From contig CM031870.1 of assembly GCA_018697195.1 (NCBI GenBank), positions 3,027,103 to 3,091,102 on the forward strand: DNA of 64,000 nucleotides, in the 5' to 3' direction. The DNA is from Certhia americana. Its lineage: Eukaryota; Chordata; Aves; Passeriformes; Certhiidae. Each line of letters starts with the position of its first letter. The stretch's first letter is position 1. The position numbers were made by a program, and so were the translations under genes. The notes beneath the pieces are model-generated. The model had not been told where the DNA came from and did not search any database. It saw only the letters and a program-made list of their open reading frames with translations. This document shows positions 41,320 through 51,300 of the stretch, piece by piece.

Positions 41320-41460
41320 GACAAGGGCACATAGTGATAGGACAAGAGGAGATAGTTTTAAACTAAAAGAGGGTAGATATGGGAAGAAATTTTTCCTGCT
41401 GAGGGTGATGAGGCCCTGGTACAGCTTGCCCAGAGATGCTGAATAGCTGGCAGAGCCCCT
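41320..41460 (+). mobile_element. CR1 LINE fragment, internal 3' region
   Basis: The sequence follows the CR1 sense strand: a GACAAG-type block, then AGTTTTAAACTAAAAGAGGG, GATATGGGAAGAAATTTTTCCTG, GAGGGTGATGAGGCCCTGG, and ACAGCTTGCCCAGAGATGCTG. The far 3' end with the octamer repeats is missing. It lies antisense to SDK1. Confidence 0.9.
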
Positions 41461-41963
41461 CCACATAAGTATCCTAAATACTGGCACAAAGTGAAGGAGA
41501 AATATATCAGCATTTACCACCTTAAACCTGCTAGGAAAGCCTTACTGCAAAGCCAATCAAATGACATTTCTTGAAGCATCTCAAGAATTTCTTATTTTTC
41601 ATTCTCAGAACTAGTGTTACTTTTGATCTTTTGTACCTCTCACCTAAGGACAGCTCTGTTCCCATACCAGTGAGATGAATCCAAGCACACAAACATGAGG
41701 ATCATTTTTATGGCATAAAAATGGTGCAGTATAAAGCACATGTAAATTAGGGCTTTTGCAAGAGTAAAACTTAACCAACTATTTGAATGAATTTCACCAT
41801 AAGCACCACTGTTCTCCCCATTTTTAGCAGTGTTTATATCCTCATTCCTTGTGCACCACAGCAATGTCACTCCTAGAAATCATTATTACAGCTGACACAT
41901 GAAATTATGGCTGATTGATTCAGCCAAATCATTGTAAGCTTGTTTAAGAGCATTAAAAAAGCT

Positions 41964-41985
41964 TTATATTGATTTAGCAATATAA
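41964..41985. repeat. Small inverted repeat beside the large hairpin
   Basis: TTATATT and AATATAA form a 7-bp stem around an 8-base loop, about 40 bases before the 42027-42122 hairpin. Such AT-rich stems are common by chance. Confidence 0.5.
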
Positions 41986-42026
41986 GGTACTTTTAATCAG
42001 ATTAAAGAGCATCATAGAAGGTGGTT

Positions 42027-42122
42027 GTATCAATTTCCCTGATCAGTTTAGCAGGATATCCAGTGAGATTGATGCATCAGCCTAACTGGATCACTAGCTA
42101 AACTGATCAGGGAAATTGATAC
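42027..42122. repeat. Palindromic hairpin with perfect 26-bp arms (possible MITE)
   Basis: The left arm 42027-42052 (GTATCAATTTCCCTGATCAG then TTTAGC) is the exact reverse complement of 42097-42122. Inside, ATCCAGT (42058-42064) and ACTGGAT (42086-42092) also pair, and the centre contains the self-complementary TGATGCATCA. The whole 96-base unit can fold into one long hairpin. It could be a miniature inverted-repeat transposon, although no clear target duplication is visible, or a structured RNA in the SDK1 transcript. The family is not recognised. Confidence 0.85.
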
Positions 42123-43379
42123 CTCCTGGTACACAAAAAAAACGTGTGAAATGCACAATTTGCTCCACAGGTAAAAAACAGCTCCCATAAGATGTTTCTC
42201 CATTTCTCACAGTTTTATATGCATCCTCTCCAGGTCTCAGCTCTCCTGTGTTTATAAGGCTGCCATATTTACTTCCCAAATTTCATGGACAGCAAGAAGT
42301 GTGTGGAAGCTCTCTGGTTTTTCTAATATTTTGAGACCTACTACACAGAGTGCTCTGATGATTGGTATGTGTACCATGAATCTGTCACTTCCTGAACATA
42401 TCAGACTCACTATTCACCATCTATCAAACTTCCAAGGGGCTCACACTTCCAGCATGGCCATTTCATCTGCAGAAGTACTCAGAGATTCCTACACAGGCCA
42501 GAAAAATGTCCCCAAATATTCCTTTTAGACAAAATTTCTGACCAGGGAAATAGAATTTATATGGAACCCTTGAGGTGTATTTCACCCCTGCTGTAGCCAG
42601 TGTTGCAGTTCTCCCATTTGTAAGCACTACCACAGTTACAGGTGATTTTATCCCAGCAATCCCAATGGGGTAAGAGCAAGAGGAAAGCACAGCCGGTGAA
42701 AATCAGGATCTTTATATTAACAAATACCTGACATACACAGCTCTACTTGTAATTCTCCCAAACTGTAAGAGAACTCAGGCAAATCTCATTTTCAGGCACT
42801 TCTGCTCTGTTCCTGTAAGGGTTCCCAGGAAACTCTCAGATAGCAGGATAACAAGGCCTTGTCGCTATCTGCAAATTCCTGATTTGTGTATTCTCAGCAT
42901 CGGCAACACAAAATTTGCAGTGTGGCAGAAGTGGAGGAAGTAGATCCTTAATGGTTAATAACTCAGGATTTGTCACTTAGCTCTCTTCAAGAGATTGCCC
43001 AGGAACCCATTGTTTCATCTTCCAGCTGTTTCCCATCAAATTACTATTAAATTATTCATAAATTATTACATCGTTTCTTCACATCCCTGCAATACTAATT
43101 TTAACAGTTTCAAAGCTACTCTAATACCAGCTTTCAGGTTTCAGAAAGACACACAGCAGTAAAATATACTGTGCAGATTAGCAAAATTCAAATTTAAGAG
43201 AAGTTTTCCCTTTCTAATATGAACTCTAAATCCTCAACACTCCTGGAACAGCAATAACCCATTACCATCATTTGTTAGCACATCAATCCCTTTGAACACA
43301 CAACAATGTAATGCACAGTTAAAAACTAACTAGCAACATTCCTGGCATTTCAACAGCTTTCTAATAAATGAAACAAGAT

Positions 43380-43640
43380 TTAATCCACATTTTTTAATGT
43401 TACAGCCAAGTCCTTCAGTCTCTGAATGAAACTGTGCAGACAAAAACGTAGGGTGGCTTCATAATTGTTTCAGAAAAGGATAAATGAGCACACCTTGAGA
43501 TAATAATTAAAGTGAAAGTACTGTGTCATTAGGGGTGAGCTGCTAATTAGTAAAAAATAAATGAAACTTTCATTGTTGGCTAAAAAATAATGGAAAGAAT
43601 AAACAGTATCTGGAATTTTATTGTGAGGAAAATAGTACTA
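43380..43640. promoter_or_regulatory. Candidate conserved non-coding element
   Basis: AT-rich but not low-complexity sequence about 400-650 bases into intron 4. It includes the palindromic homeodomain-type site CTAATTAG at 43543-43550 and several other TAAT cores. The texture resembles vertebrate intronic enhancers, but conservation cannot be judged from one sequence. Confidence 0.25.
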
Positions 43641-44039
43641 AGCATAACTCTGCAACAAATTCCACAGATTCATGTATTAAAAGAAAAAATCCTCAGAATT
43701 CATTAAGTTAGTGCACTCAAGTAAACGTAATTGAGAGATGAACATTCCTTTTTCCAAAATCTATCATGGAAATGAATAGCGTGAAGGAAGCTCAGACATC
43801 CTGCACATCCAGCCCCTTATGCTGCACCAGGACCATTAAAACCACATGAATTATTTTGTCAAACTGCTTCAGAAGTTCAGAGACAGTCTTAAAATAGTAA
43901 TTTATCTCAAACTTAGTATGAACACTACTACTTTATTCTCTTTAAACCTTAATTAGTGTACTTAAAATGTAAGCTGTGTTATCAAATATGATTAATCATA
44001 TTTTAGGGTGGGTGTATTTTGAGCTTTAAATTGACTTAC

Positions 44040-44187
44040 ATTCTGCTGCTTGGTATAATCTTGTGCCCGTCTCTAAACCACGTCACTTGGGGCCTCGGAT
44101 GGCTGAGGATGTGTGGGAAGTTCAGAACAGCAGCTTGTCCTTCAGTCACTGTTTTTCTCTGGTCTGTGTCCAAGAAATCTCCCATGT
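44040..44187 (-). CDS. SDK1: SDK1 coding exon (equivalent to human exon 4): first half of Ig-like domain 2
   Basis: This 148-bp exon starts with AC, completing the Tyr codon of the previous exon, encodes 48 residues beginning MGDFLDTDQRKTV, and ends with AT, the first two bases of an isoleucine or methionine codon (Ile in human SDK1). The acceptor is a long T-rich run ending TTTTTTTGCAG and the donor is GTAAGTC from 44039, a near-perfect consensus. Later motifs are GQAAVLN, HPRPQVTWFRDG and HKIIPSSR; human SDK1 is remembered as closely similar. The Ig core Trp (residue 36) is present, but the B-strand position that normally holds Cys reads AAVLN and the exon encodes no cysteine. This second domain contributes to the Ig1-4 horseshoe used for homophilic binding. 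The rest of Ig2 should be on an exon before position 1 and was not seen. Confidence 0.96.
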
Positions 44188-44222
44188 CTGCAAAAAAACA
44201 AAAAACCAAAAAAAAGAGAGAA
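44188..44222 (-). promoter_or_regulatory. SDK1: 3' splice site and polypyrimidine tract of the 44040-44187 exon
   Basis: On the transcript strand this is a run of T and C with two GG/G interruptions, ending TTTGCAG directly before the exon. On the plus strand it appears as an A-rich stretch. It is a strong U-rich tract and helps fix the exon boundary. Confidence 0.85.
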
Positions 44223-45842
44223 GTTTTGCCTTTCTCCCCATTTCTTTTCAGGGGACAGAGAAATCACCGGGTTTCCCAACAACCACTGGCACTGATCATT
44301 ACTCATGGGACACTGTGAGCCACGAGACAATTTGGATTTTGGTTTATAGAGGCAGATGAACATAAGGCAGGAAGGAAAGCCCAGTGCTGCTGGTGCACAC
44401 AGGCAGAGCATCCACGAGCAGCCCTGCATGGCCCCTGTGTTCTTGGGCTATAACTGAGGGGTTTGATTGAAAATGACATTTTAATGGAGGTTTGTTTGCT
44501 TTGGATTTTTGTTTGGTTGGGATTTTTTTCAGACAAATCCTTAACAAAAAAAAACCCAAACCCTGCAATTTAAAAGGATGCTCAGGGTGTATATAAATGT
44601 ATCCATTTTTTGGTCATCTTTTTGGTTTTTATCCACAGCTACACAGACAAGCAGCTCTTCCACTGCAGCCAGGCCAACAAAGAGTCAGACCTGGGCAAGG
44701 ATCCCAAAGTGATCCTGGAATCTCAACGTCATTCTGGGGGCTATCAGCTCTTCTGGCACAACATTTCAATGTCAATAGTGCATCCCTAGTGTTAGAGAGC
44801 AGCTTTTAACAACATTTTTAATGGAAGAAATTATACTACCCTTGCAGAACGTCTGCCTCTGCAGGCTTTATTTCACAAACTAGTTCAGGTTCAGGAAAGA
44901 CCTTGGAAAAATTCTGTGAGGGTTTTTTCTTGGTTTTCCGTTGCCTTTTGTACTGCATTTTTATCCATTACAATGTACAGGGCCATAGGCTCTTACTTCT
45001 TCACCCTCTAAAAAACTCTGCATTTTAATTTGATTTAAACTAGGAAACTGACACACAACAGAGAACTATTCCAGGTTCTGTCACTGAATTCCCTTTTTTT
45101 TTTTTAAGGACAACAGGATTGTCTACAACTTCTGTGCTGCAGAGAGAGATGCAAAGGACACAGAAAAGAAATGACTGCTATCAGGTCTGTGAATGGCAGG
45201 AGATGAGAAGAGACAGAACAAGAGCAGAAGTTTAAAACACATGGTATTTTAAAGAAGCTTTAATCATCTTTGTGATTTTCAAGTTATTTATTCAGACATA
45301 ATCAGCATTGTACTTCCTCTGCTGCTCCAGATTCCTTACAACTGTAATCAGATGAGCTACTTGAAAAGAAATTTCAAACTGTGGAGGTGGATCTAATTAA
45401 CTTCACTGTCGCATGATTATTTTAGTTTTCACAATCCAGGAGTTTTTAAGCCCATCCTGTAATTAAGATTTACTCAGCAGTTTTCTCACAAATATCTGTT
45501 CCCATTCAGTTAAGTAATATGTTAGCATGTGTAGAGAATATTTTTTAAATTATTTAACAAGTTCCCTGCTACTTCAGATATCTAGGACATGGAAAATACC
45601 TCAGATCTTTCTCAGTGCTATTATAATTACACCTTTCAATTTTTCACTAGAGATCTTGAGTTGAAGTGTATTGGGAAGCATCCTCTACTCACTGGCAAAA
45701 ATAGATCATTTCTTGTGACTTTTTCTGAGTAAAAGACTAACATTTAATTCCCCATCAGTTTTCATGAGTGGGTGAGATGATTTTAGGAACCCCTTGCAAT
45801 GCTGCCTGATGGTGTGTTTAAAAATTACTTTAAAAATATAAA

Positions 45843-45913
45843 AATCAATATCATGATTAATTATCAATATGTTTATCAATTATCAATCAATATATTCATC
45901 AATTATCATTATG
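45843..45913. repeat. AT-rich imperfect repeat of ATCAAT/ATTATCAAT motifs
   Basis: At least five copies of ATCAAT, several extended to TTATCAAT, are packed into about 70 bases. The units are not evenly spaced, so this is a degenerate low-complexity array rather than a clean minisatellite. Confidence 0.7.
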
Positions 45914-46459
45914 GTAAAATACCACAAACTTCATTACATCTACACAGCTTAAATCAATTAATTTAAATCAAAAATATTAAAACACAGACAACAATCATGT
46001 GGCATCAGTAGCCACCCTGAGTGAAGGGGAAAGGGGATATTTAAAACTTGTAGAACACATTACTGTACAGGAATAAAGTGCAAATCTGACTGGCAATTTC
46101 ACTACAGAAGCCATTTATGTCACAAAGGCTCAAGACCAAAGGTCTCCCAAGTCACAAAGGATGTGGTTTGCTTTGCCTCAGTGTCTTTATCACTGAAAAT
46201 AAATGAATAAATTAATTAATACATAGACTGCATAATTCAGACAGATGTAAGAGAGAACCTCTTAACCTCATTCAGCAATGCAGATCTACAAATTAAATGG
46301 GGGGAAAACTAAAACTGGAGAAAAGTAAACAATTGCACTTCTTACTCTCTCTGGAACAGCCAAACACACACAAACCAGCCTGGAGACACAAAACTGCACT
46401 GCAAACCTTCCCCCCCTTCAGAGGGGAATAAAGCTGTCATTTCAGGAGACAGAATTCTT

Positions 46460-46476
46460 CAGCAGCAGCAGCAGCA
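46460..46476. repeat. Short (CAG)n microsatellite
   Basis: Five CAG units followed by CA in intron 3. It is short and lies outside any supported exon. Confidence 0.85.
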
Positions 46477-48230
46477 AGGAAAAGCATTCCTGTGTCTTCT
46501 TCTCATATTGTTCCCACCAGGACTTCCTCAGGAATTGCTCCCTGCTCTGTGCCAGTACAAGTTCTTGCCCGGCTGGGCAGGGAACTGGGAAGGGAGGAGT
46601 TGGGAGAGAACTTTAATAGCCCAACAAAAGAACTGTGGCTCTTTTAGAACTTTTGGAGAAGTCTCCCAGCCCACAGCTGCTCAAACACGTTTTCCTGCTG
46701 AGCCTAAAGGGGAATGAGCTCCACTGCAATGCAGGAGTGGGAATGATTAGTGGGATGCAGGAGGAACTGGGCACATTTTTCCCTGGGACTGCTACCAAAG
46801 CTTTTGTCCCCTGAAACCACTCAGGGAGATGCAACTCCAGAGGCATCCAGGCTCCTCCAAAGGCTCTGTGCTGGCATAGAGGCAACTCCAGAGGCATCTC
46901 AGCCTCCCCTTCCCCTGCTAAACCCCACATTTCACTCAAAGTTATGGTCACTCACAACAGCTTTCAGTAGATCTCTGTGACCTGACACAATTCACTAAAA
47001 CTGCAGAAGAGTGTTTGGAAAAATACTTGCAAGGGTCTGAGCCAGGTCAGAGTGAGCCCATGGTCAGTAGACAGCAGGGGCACAACGGCTGGCAGAGGTC
47101 AGGGAAGGAAAACCCCATTTTAGAAGCAGTTTATTTTAACTTTAGCTCCCAGCAGCTCTGAAACAATAGGGAGACCAAACATCAAATTACTGATATTTCT
47201 GATATTACAGATATAGTAACAAGATCTCCTGTAATGCAGTAAACTGATGAACACGATACCAAAGCTTACATAATACTATTTGCAACAGGTTTTATTTTAA
47301 AACACAGGAAATTCCATGTAATTTCCCTCACTGACATACTGATTAACTTGAATCAGTTCCTTCAAATTTGGTATCTAATAAATAATTCAATTTCTCTAGA
47401 GTCTGCTTATCAAGTGACATTTATGACTACTGAATTTCCAGTTACTGACCCTGATAAGGAGAAATTTGATCCATGTATGAGACTTCTTAGGCACAGCAAA
47501 CAAACCTGTCTCTTCTCAAATTTCTTTTATGCTTTTACTTTGGAAAAAGAATTAGGCCTAATTTTATTATTATTTTTAAAATAAGTTACTTGAATTGTGT
47601 TTTCTATATGTTAACTAAAAAAAGGAAATCAAGATCATTTCTTATGTCACATTCATTAGCACAAACAGCTGAGAAAAGTAACTTAACCTTTCCAAATGAC
47701 AGCTGGACTTCAAAAATTCTGCAAAGTCCAAACTGAAGTGGGGCAAACACTGGGGGGAGGTTGCTTCAGAAAGGTGTTCAGAGCAGAAATGTAAAGTTTT
47801 GTTGTAAAACTGTTGATTTTGTACTACTAGGACTACGATGTAAAATCTTCCTGCTGCTATCTCCACAATCCCATTGCCTTTCAGCTGCTGCTGCTTCCCT
47901 CTAGCCTTTTTGTTTTGTTGCTGCTGTGGTTTTGGTAGTTTTGGCAGTTTTGAGCATGGCATTCCTTAATTCCATAAGGTCTAACAGTTCTCTCATGCTA
48001 CAGATGTCTCCAAACAGTCTCACTATCATGGCTTTGAACAGCTCAAAGACTCAGTGCTGCACTGCTCTGAGCTGCTTCCAGATGAGAACTGAAGTAGGAA
48101 ACTTCTTGCGAGGCATTAATTTAAAAACGTGTTAGATGTGACATCTAACAAGTTGTTCAGACTGACAAATGTTATTTTTTTACTCAAAAAGAAGTGAATG
48201 AGTCACAGAATGACCCCCACTCAGACATAC

Positions 48231-48337
48231 ATGCCACTTGGACTTGTGATCTCCTCTGCAGCAGTGCCCCCATCCTGTTCCTCACGATGCACTGGTAGAA
48301 GCCAGCATCAGCCTTCTGCAGAGCTGGGATGATGTAC
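48231..48337 (-). CDS. SDK1: SDK1 coding exon (equivalent to human exon 3): second half of Ig-like domain 1
   Basis: This 107-bp exon starts with G, completing the lysine codon left open by the previous exon. It then encodes 35 residues beginning [10 protein letters not shown] and ends with one base (T) of a split tyrosine codon. The acceptor is TTTTGCCCTGCAG before 48337 and the donor is GTATGT from 48230. The motif DAGFYQC is the classic F-strand signature of an Ig I-set domain; its Cys lies 43 residues after the Cys in the previous exon, a normal disulfide spacing. The following [12 protein letters not shown] and VQVA close the G strand. YIIP and LQ agree with remembered human SDK1, whereas SDK2 has YMITSLD here. 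The exon joins in frame to 44040-44187 (T plus AC gives Tyr). No stop or frameshift is present. Confidence 0.96.
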
Positions 48338-51300
48338 CTGCAGGGCAAAAGGCACAATTAGAGAGCACTTCTTCCTTGTTTACACTTTGTCTTAAATGCT
48401 TATTGTATTTTTTCTTACAAACAGCATTCTTGTGTAATCTCAGGTCTTTGGTTACAATATTGTCTGTTCTATAGAGATTTTTAAAAAACAGTTGACACAA
48501 AATGCATTTCAGTCTTCAGTTCTGCATATGATAAATGCCAAGTATGTCAAAAATTCACATGAAAGACCGACTTAAATTTTTTCCCCTAGTTTTCTCTACC
48601 TTCATTCATGAGACAAAACAGGTAATTAGTTCAGAGGAGCCACAAGAAGACTAAATGGAAATATTAGGAAGACTTGCAAGAGGTATCAAATCTTTCCAGT
48701 GAAAGATCCACTGTGTGACCATGGAAACTCAGAGGAATCCTGGAAGTGCCACCATGTGCTGTACTTTATGTTTGCCCTGCCCTTCAAACAGAAACTCAGT
48801 CCACTAATCTCACCTTCCTCATTCAGCTACATCTGATTGCTCAACATGAAAATGAGCTGATAGGCACAGTTTTAATGGGAATAACACACATGAATAATAG
48901 AGATAATCCTGCATTAAACAAACATTAATCACAAGCACATATTCCCCCAGTCACCTTCAGGAGATATTATGGCAGGATTAATGAAAGTCTTTATGGAAGA
49001 TAAGGAAAAGGAAAACTGCAGAATTTTAATCTTCAAAATTTAATTCCACTAAAACAAAACATTTCTTCTTAGACTCAAATATACTGTACACACCCACGTG
49101 CAGAGCTTAATGCCTGAACAGGATCAGGAGTGTAAAACAAAGGAGGGAGAAGATTCTGGTGTCAACACAAAATATACACCAGCAAAGGGGTTACACCACC
49201 AAACACAGGGGACTAAACCAGGGCCCAGCACCGTGGGCAAGCTTTAGAAATCCCTGGGATTTCCAAGAGCCTCTGGCTGCCCATGGGTACGAGCTGTGAC
49301 TCCTGTGACCTCCTCTGGTCACTGCTGTGCCCTCCCCAGGAGCCACCAGCACATTGCCTCCCATGGCTGTGGAAGCTGGCACCAGGAAGAAAAGGAAGAT
49401 TTCATCCTGTGCTGTTTATGGGAGTCACAGCAACCCCAGCACACAAATAATGACCCTGAAGCAGGAATGTTGTTTTTTCTTGCCTGATGAGCCTCACCTT
49501 GGGGAATGGAGTGAGAGAACAGGTGAAAGTACAAGACAGAGGACAGAAATAAACAGGACAGATGCTTCTCTAGCTCCTTACAAAATAATTTCCTACTCTG
49601 CCAGGCAGAAAATTGTTGCAAAACATCATTATAAGAAAAAAAAAAAAAAAGAACTGAAGATTCTGACAAATACTGAAAATTAATTTTTACAGTTCTTTTT
49701 ACCCAACTGTTATACATTAACCATCTTTCTTTCTCCCATAAAGATTTAGTGTCCTACTTGGCTAATGTCTTGTCTAATAAATAAAGTCAAAATGAAAGGC
49801 CTCTTTCCTGAGTATTCATCTGTACTAGGACAGTAATGTAGAGTTAGTTTTGCTGCCACTAGGACAAAACAAATCTATTAGATCAGAAGTGTCCTACTTT
49901 GGTTTTCTTTTCTGACTTATTAAAGTTTCAGCAGGAAACATTCTTAACATGTTGCCTGAAGAAATGAAAATCTTTTAAAAATTTACAATGAAAATCCCAT
50001 CTACCTTGGAAATTCCAAGGCAGCCAAAACCTAGAGCAGCTGGATTCTCAGTGGACCTACTGGGTATAATGTGCAGGTACAGCAAGCAAAATTAGAAGAA
50101 TTAAATTACAGAAGTGGAAAAAAAGAGATAGGACACGTATTAATACTGTTTGAGACTAACTTGAAAATTGCAAACCTGGGCAAGGGATAAATATTAATGG
50201 AATTTCTGGTTCTGTGTTTACAATTTTAAACAGTCTTTACGCACCTCATATGTCTCATTATTGTTTTAAAACCTACTTTTCTATTGACCTAACAGCTTTG
50301 ATACTGCTTTTTGTGCTACGCTTTTCCCATTCCACTTGTTTTCTGACCTGCAAGAAGGGATATAAATAGACTTTCTAAGTTCTAAATAAGACTTTCTTCC
50401 CCAGAATGAACTGAAATCGAAGGTTAATACAATTCCTTAGAGTGACAAGACAGAATTTTGCTTTATTTTTGTCTGCACTCAAAATTTGAAGACAGATCTT
50501 GCCATTGCAGAGATGCCAGGAGGCTCCTTGAGATTCCTGGGGATGTCTGCAAGGACTTTGGAAAGTCAGCCCCGACTCTTCCCTCATTTTGAATGGCACA
50601 GCCAACCAGAACCTGACTTTTGGGAAGTTTCTGCAGAGGGATGGGAAGTGACAAGCGGAAAAGAGAAGCTTCAAGGGGAATCTCCCCAAGTCTGATGTGC
50701 TCCATCACCCCTCTGCAAAGAGCTTTAGGAGGGAGTGGCATCAACCACCTAAGGAGAAATCCCAGCCAACACTTACAGTTTGCTCCTAATCTAAAATTTA
50801 AACCCTCATTTTAATTCTAAATGCCCTAAGAGTTAAAAGTGAAGCTACAGGCTACAGGATTTAATAGACATAATTATGAATACAGAATTAAAGCTAAGTG
50901 TATTTTATTAGATATTCATGTTACTTTTTATCTACTTGAGCTTTTTAACAAAAGACTTATGGATCAGCTGATCTAACTGTTAAAATACAGAAGCACAATT
51001 GAAATGTGTCCAATGTTAAAAACATAATAATCAGATACTTTTAAGTAACTTGGTTGAAAGTGTATGGCTGCTTAGACATGACCTTAGTTTCTTAAACTCC
51101 AATAAATCAATATCTTCAGGCCACAAAAGCAAATTTGACAGACACACCTGGTCCAGAACTCAATTCAAAAGAAAACAAAGAGGGGAAAAAAATAGAAAAC
51201 AGAAAAAAGACACTGCCTGAACATGAAACTTATAGACATGACCGAAACTGCTTCTGCAGTCAGCAGCATTGATTTGTTTTCATAACGTGGGTCTCAGATC

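Larger units (their letters stand above)
41461..44039 (-). other. SDK1: SDK1 intron 4, part nearest the 44040-44187 exon
   Basis: This stretch starts with the consensus donor GTAAGTC at 44039. It holds the hairpin elements at 41964-41985 and 42027-42122 and a homeodomain-site-bearing AT-rich stretch at 43380-43640. No exon or transposon with a recognised family was seen. Confidence 0.85.
44188..48230 (-). other. SDK1: SDK1 intron 3
   Basis: This 4043-bp intron runs from the donor GTATGT at 48230 to the acceptor at 44188. It is phase 1, splitting a Tyr codon. It contains an AT-rich repeat of ATCAAT motifs (45843-45913) and a short (CAG)n run. A stretch at 46500-46950 is richer in GC but shows no exon. 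No transposon was recognised. Confidence 0.9.

Noticed and set aside
1..44039. Search for the next SDK1 exon (Ile-Ala-Ile-Thr-Leu-Glu, then YYVQAVN)
   Set aside because: No minus-strand match was found by eye; it probably lies before position 1.
44638..44789. Plus-strand exon-like stretch: T-rich run ending CACAG, then about 49 open codons beginning YTDKQLFHCSQANKES and a stop
   Set aside because: No donor site, no recognised family and only one frame open. A chance match or decayed retrocopy is more likely; a protein search would settle it.
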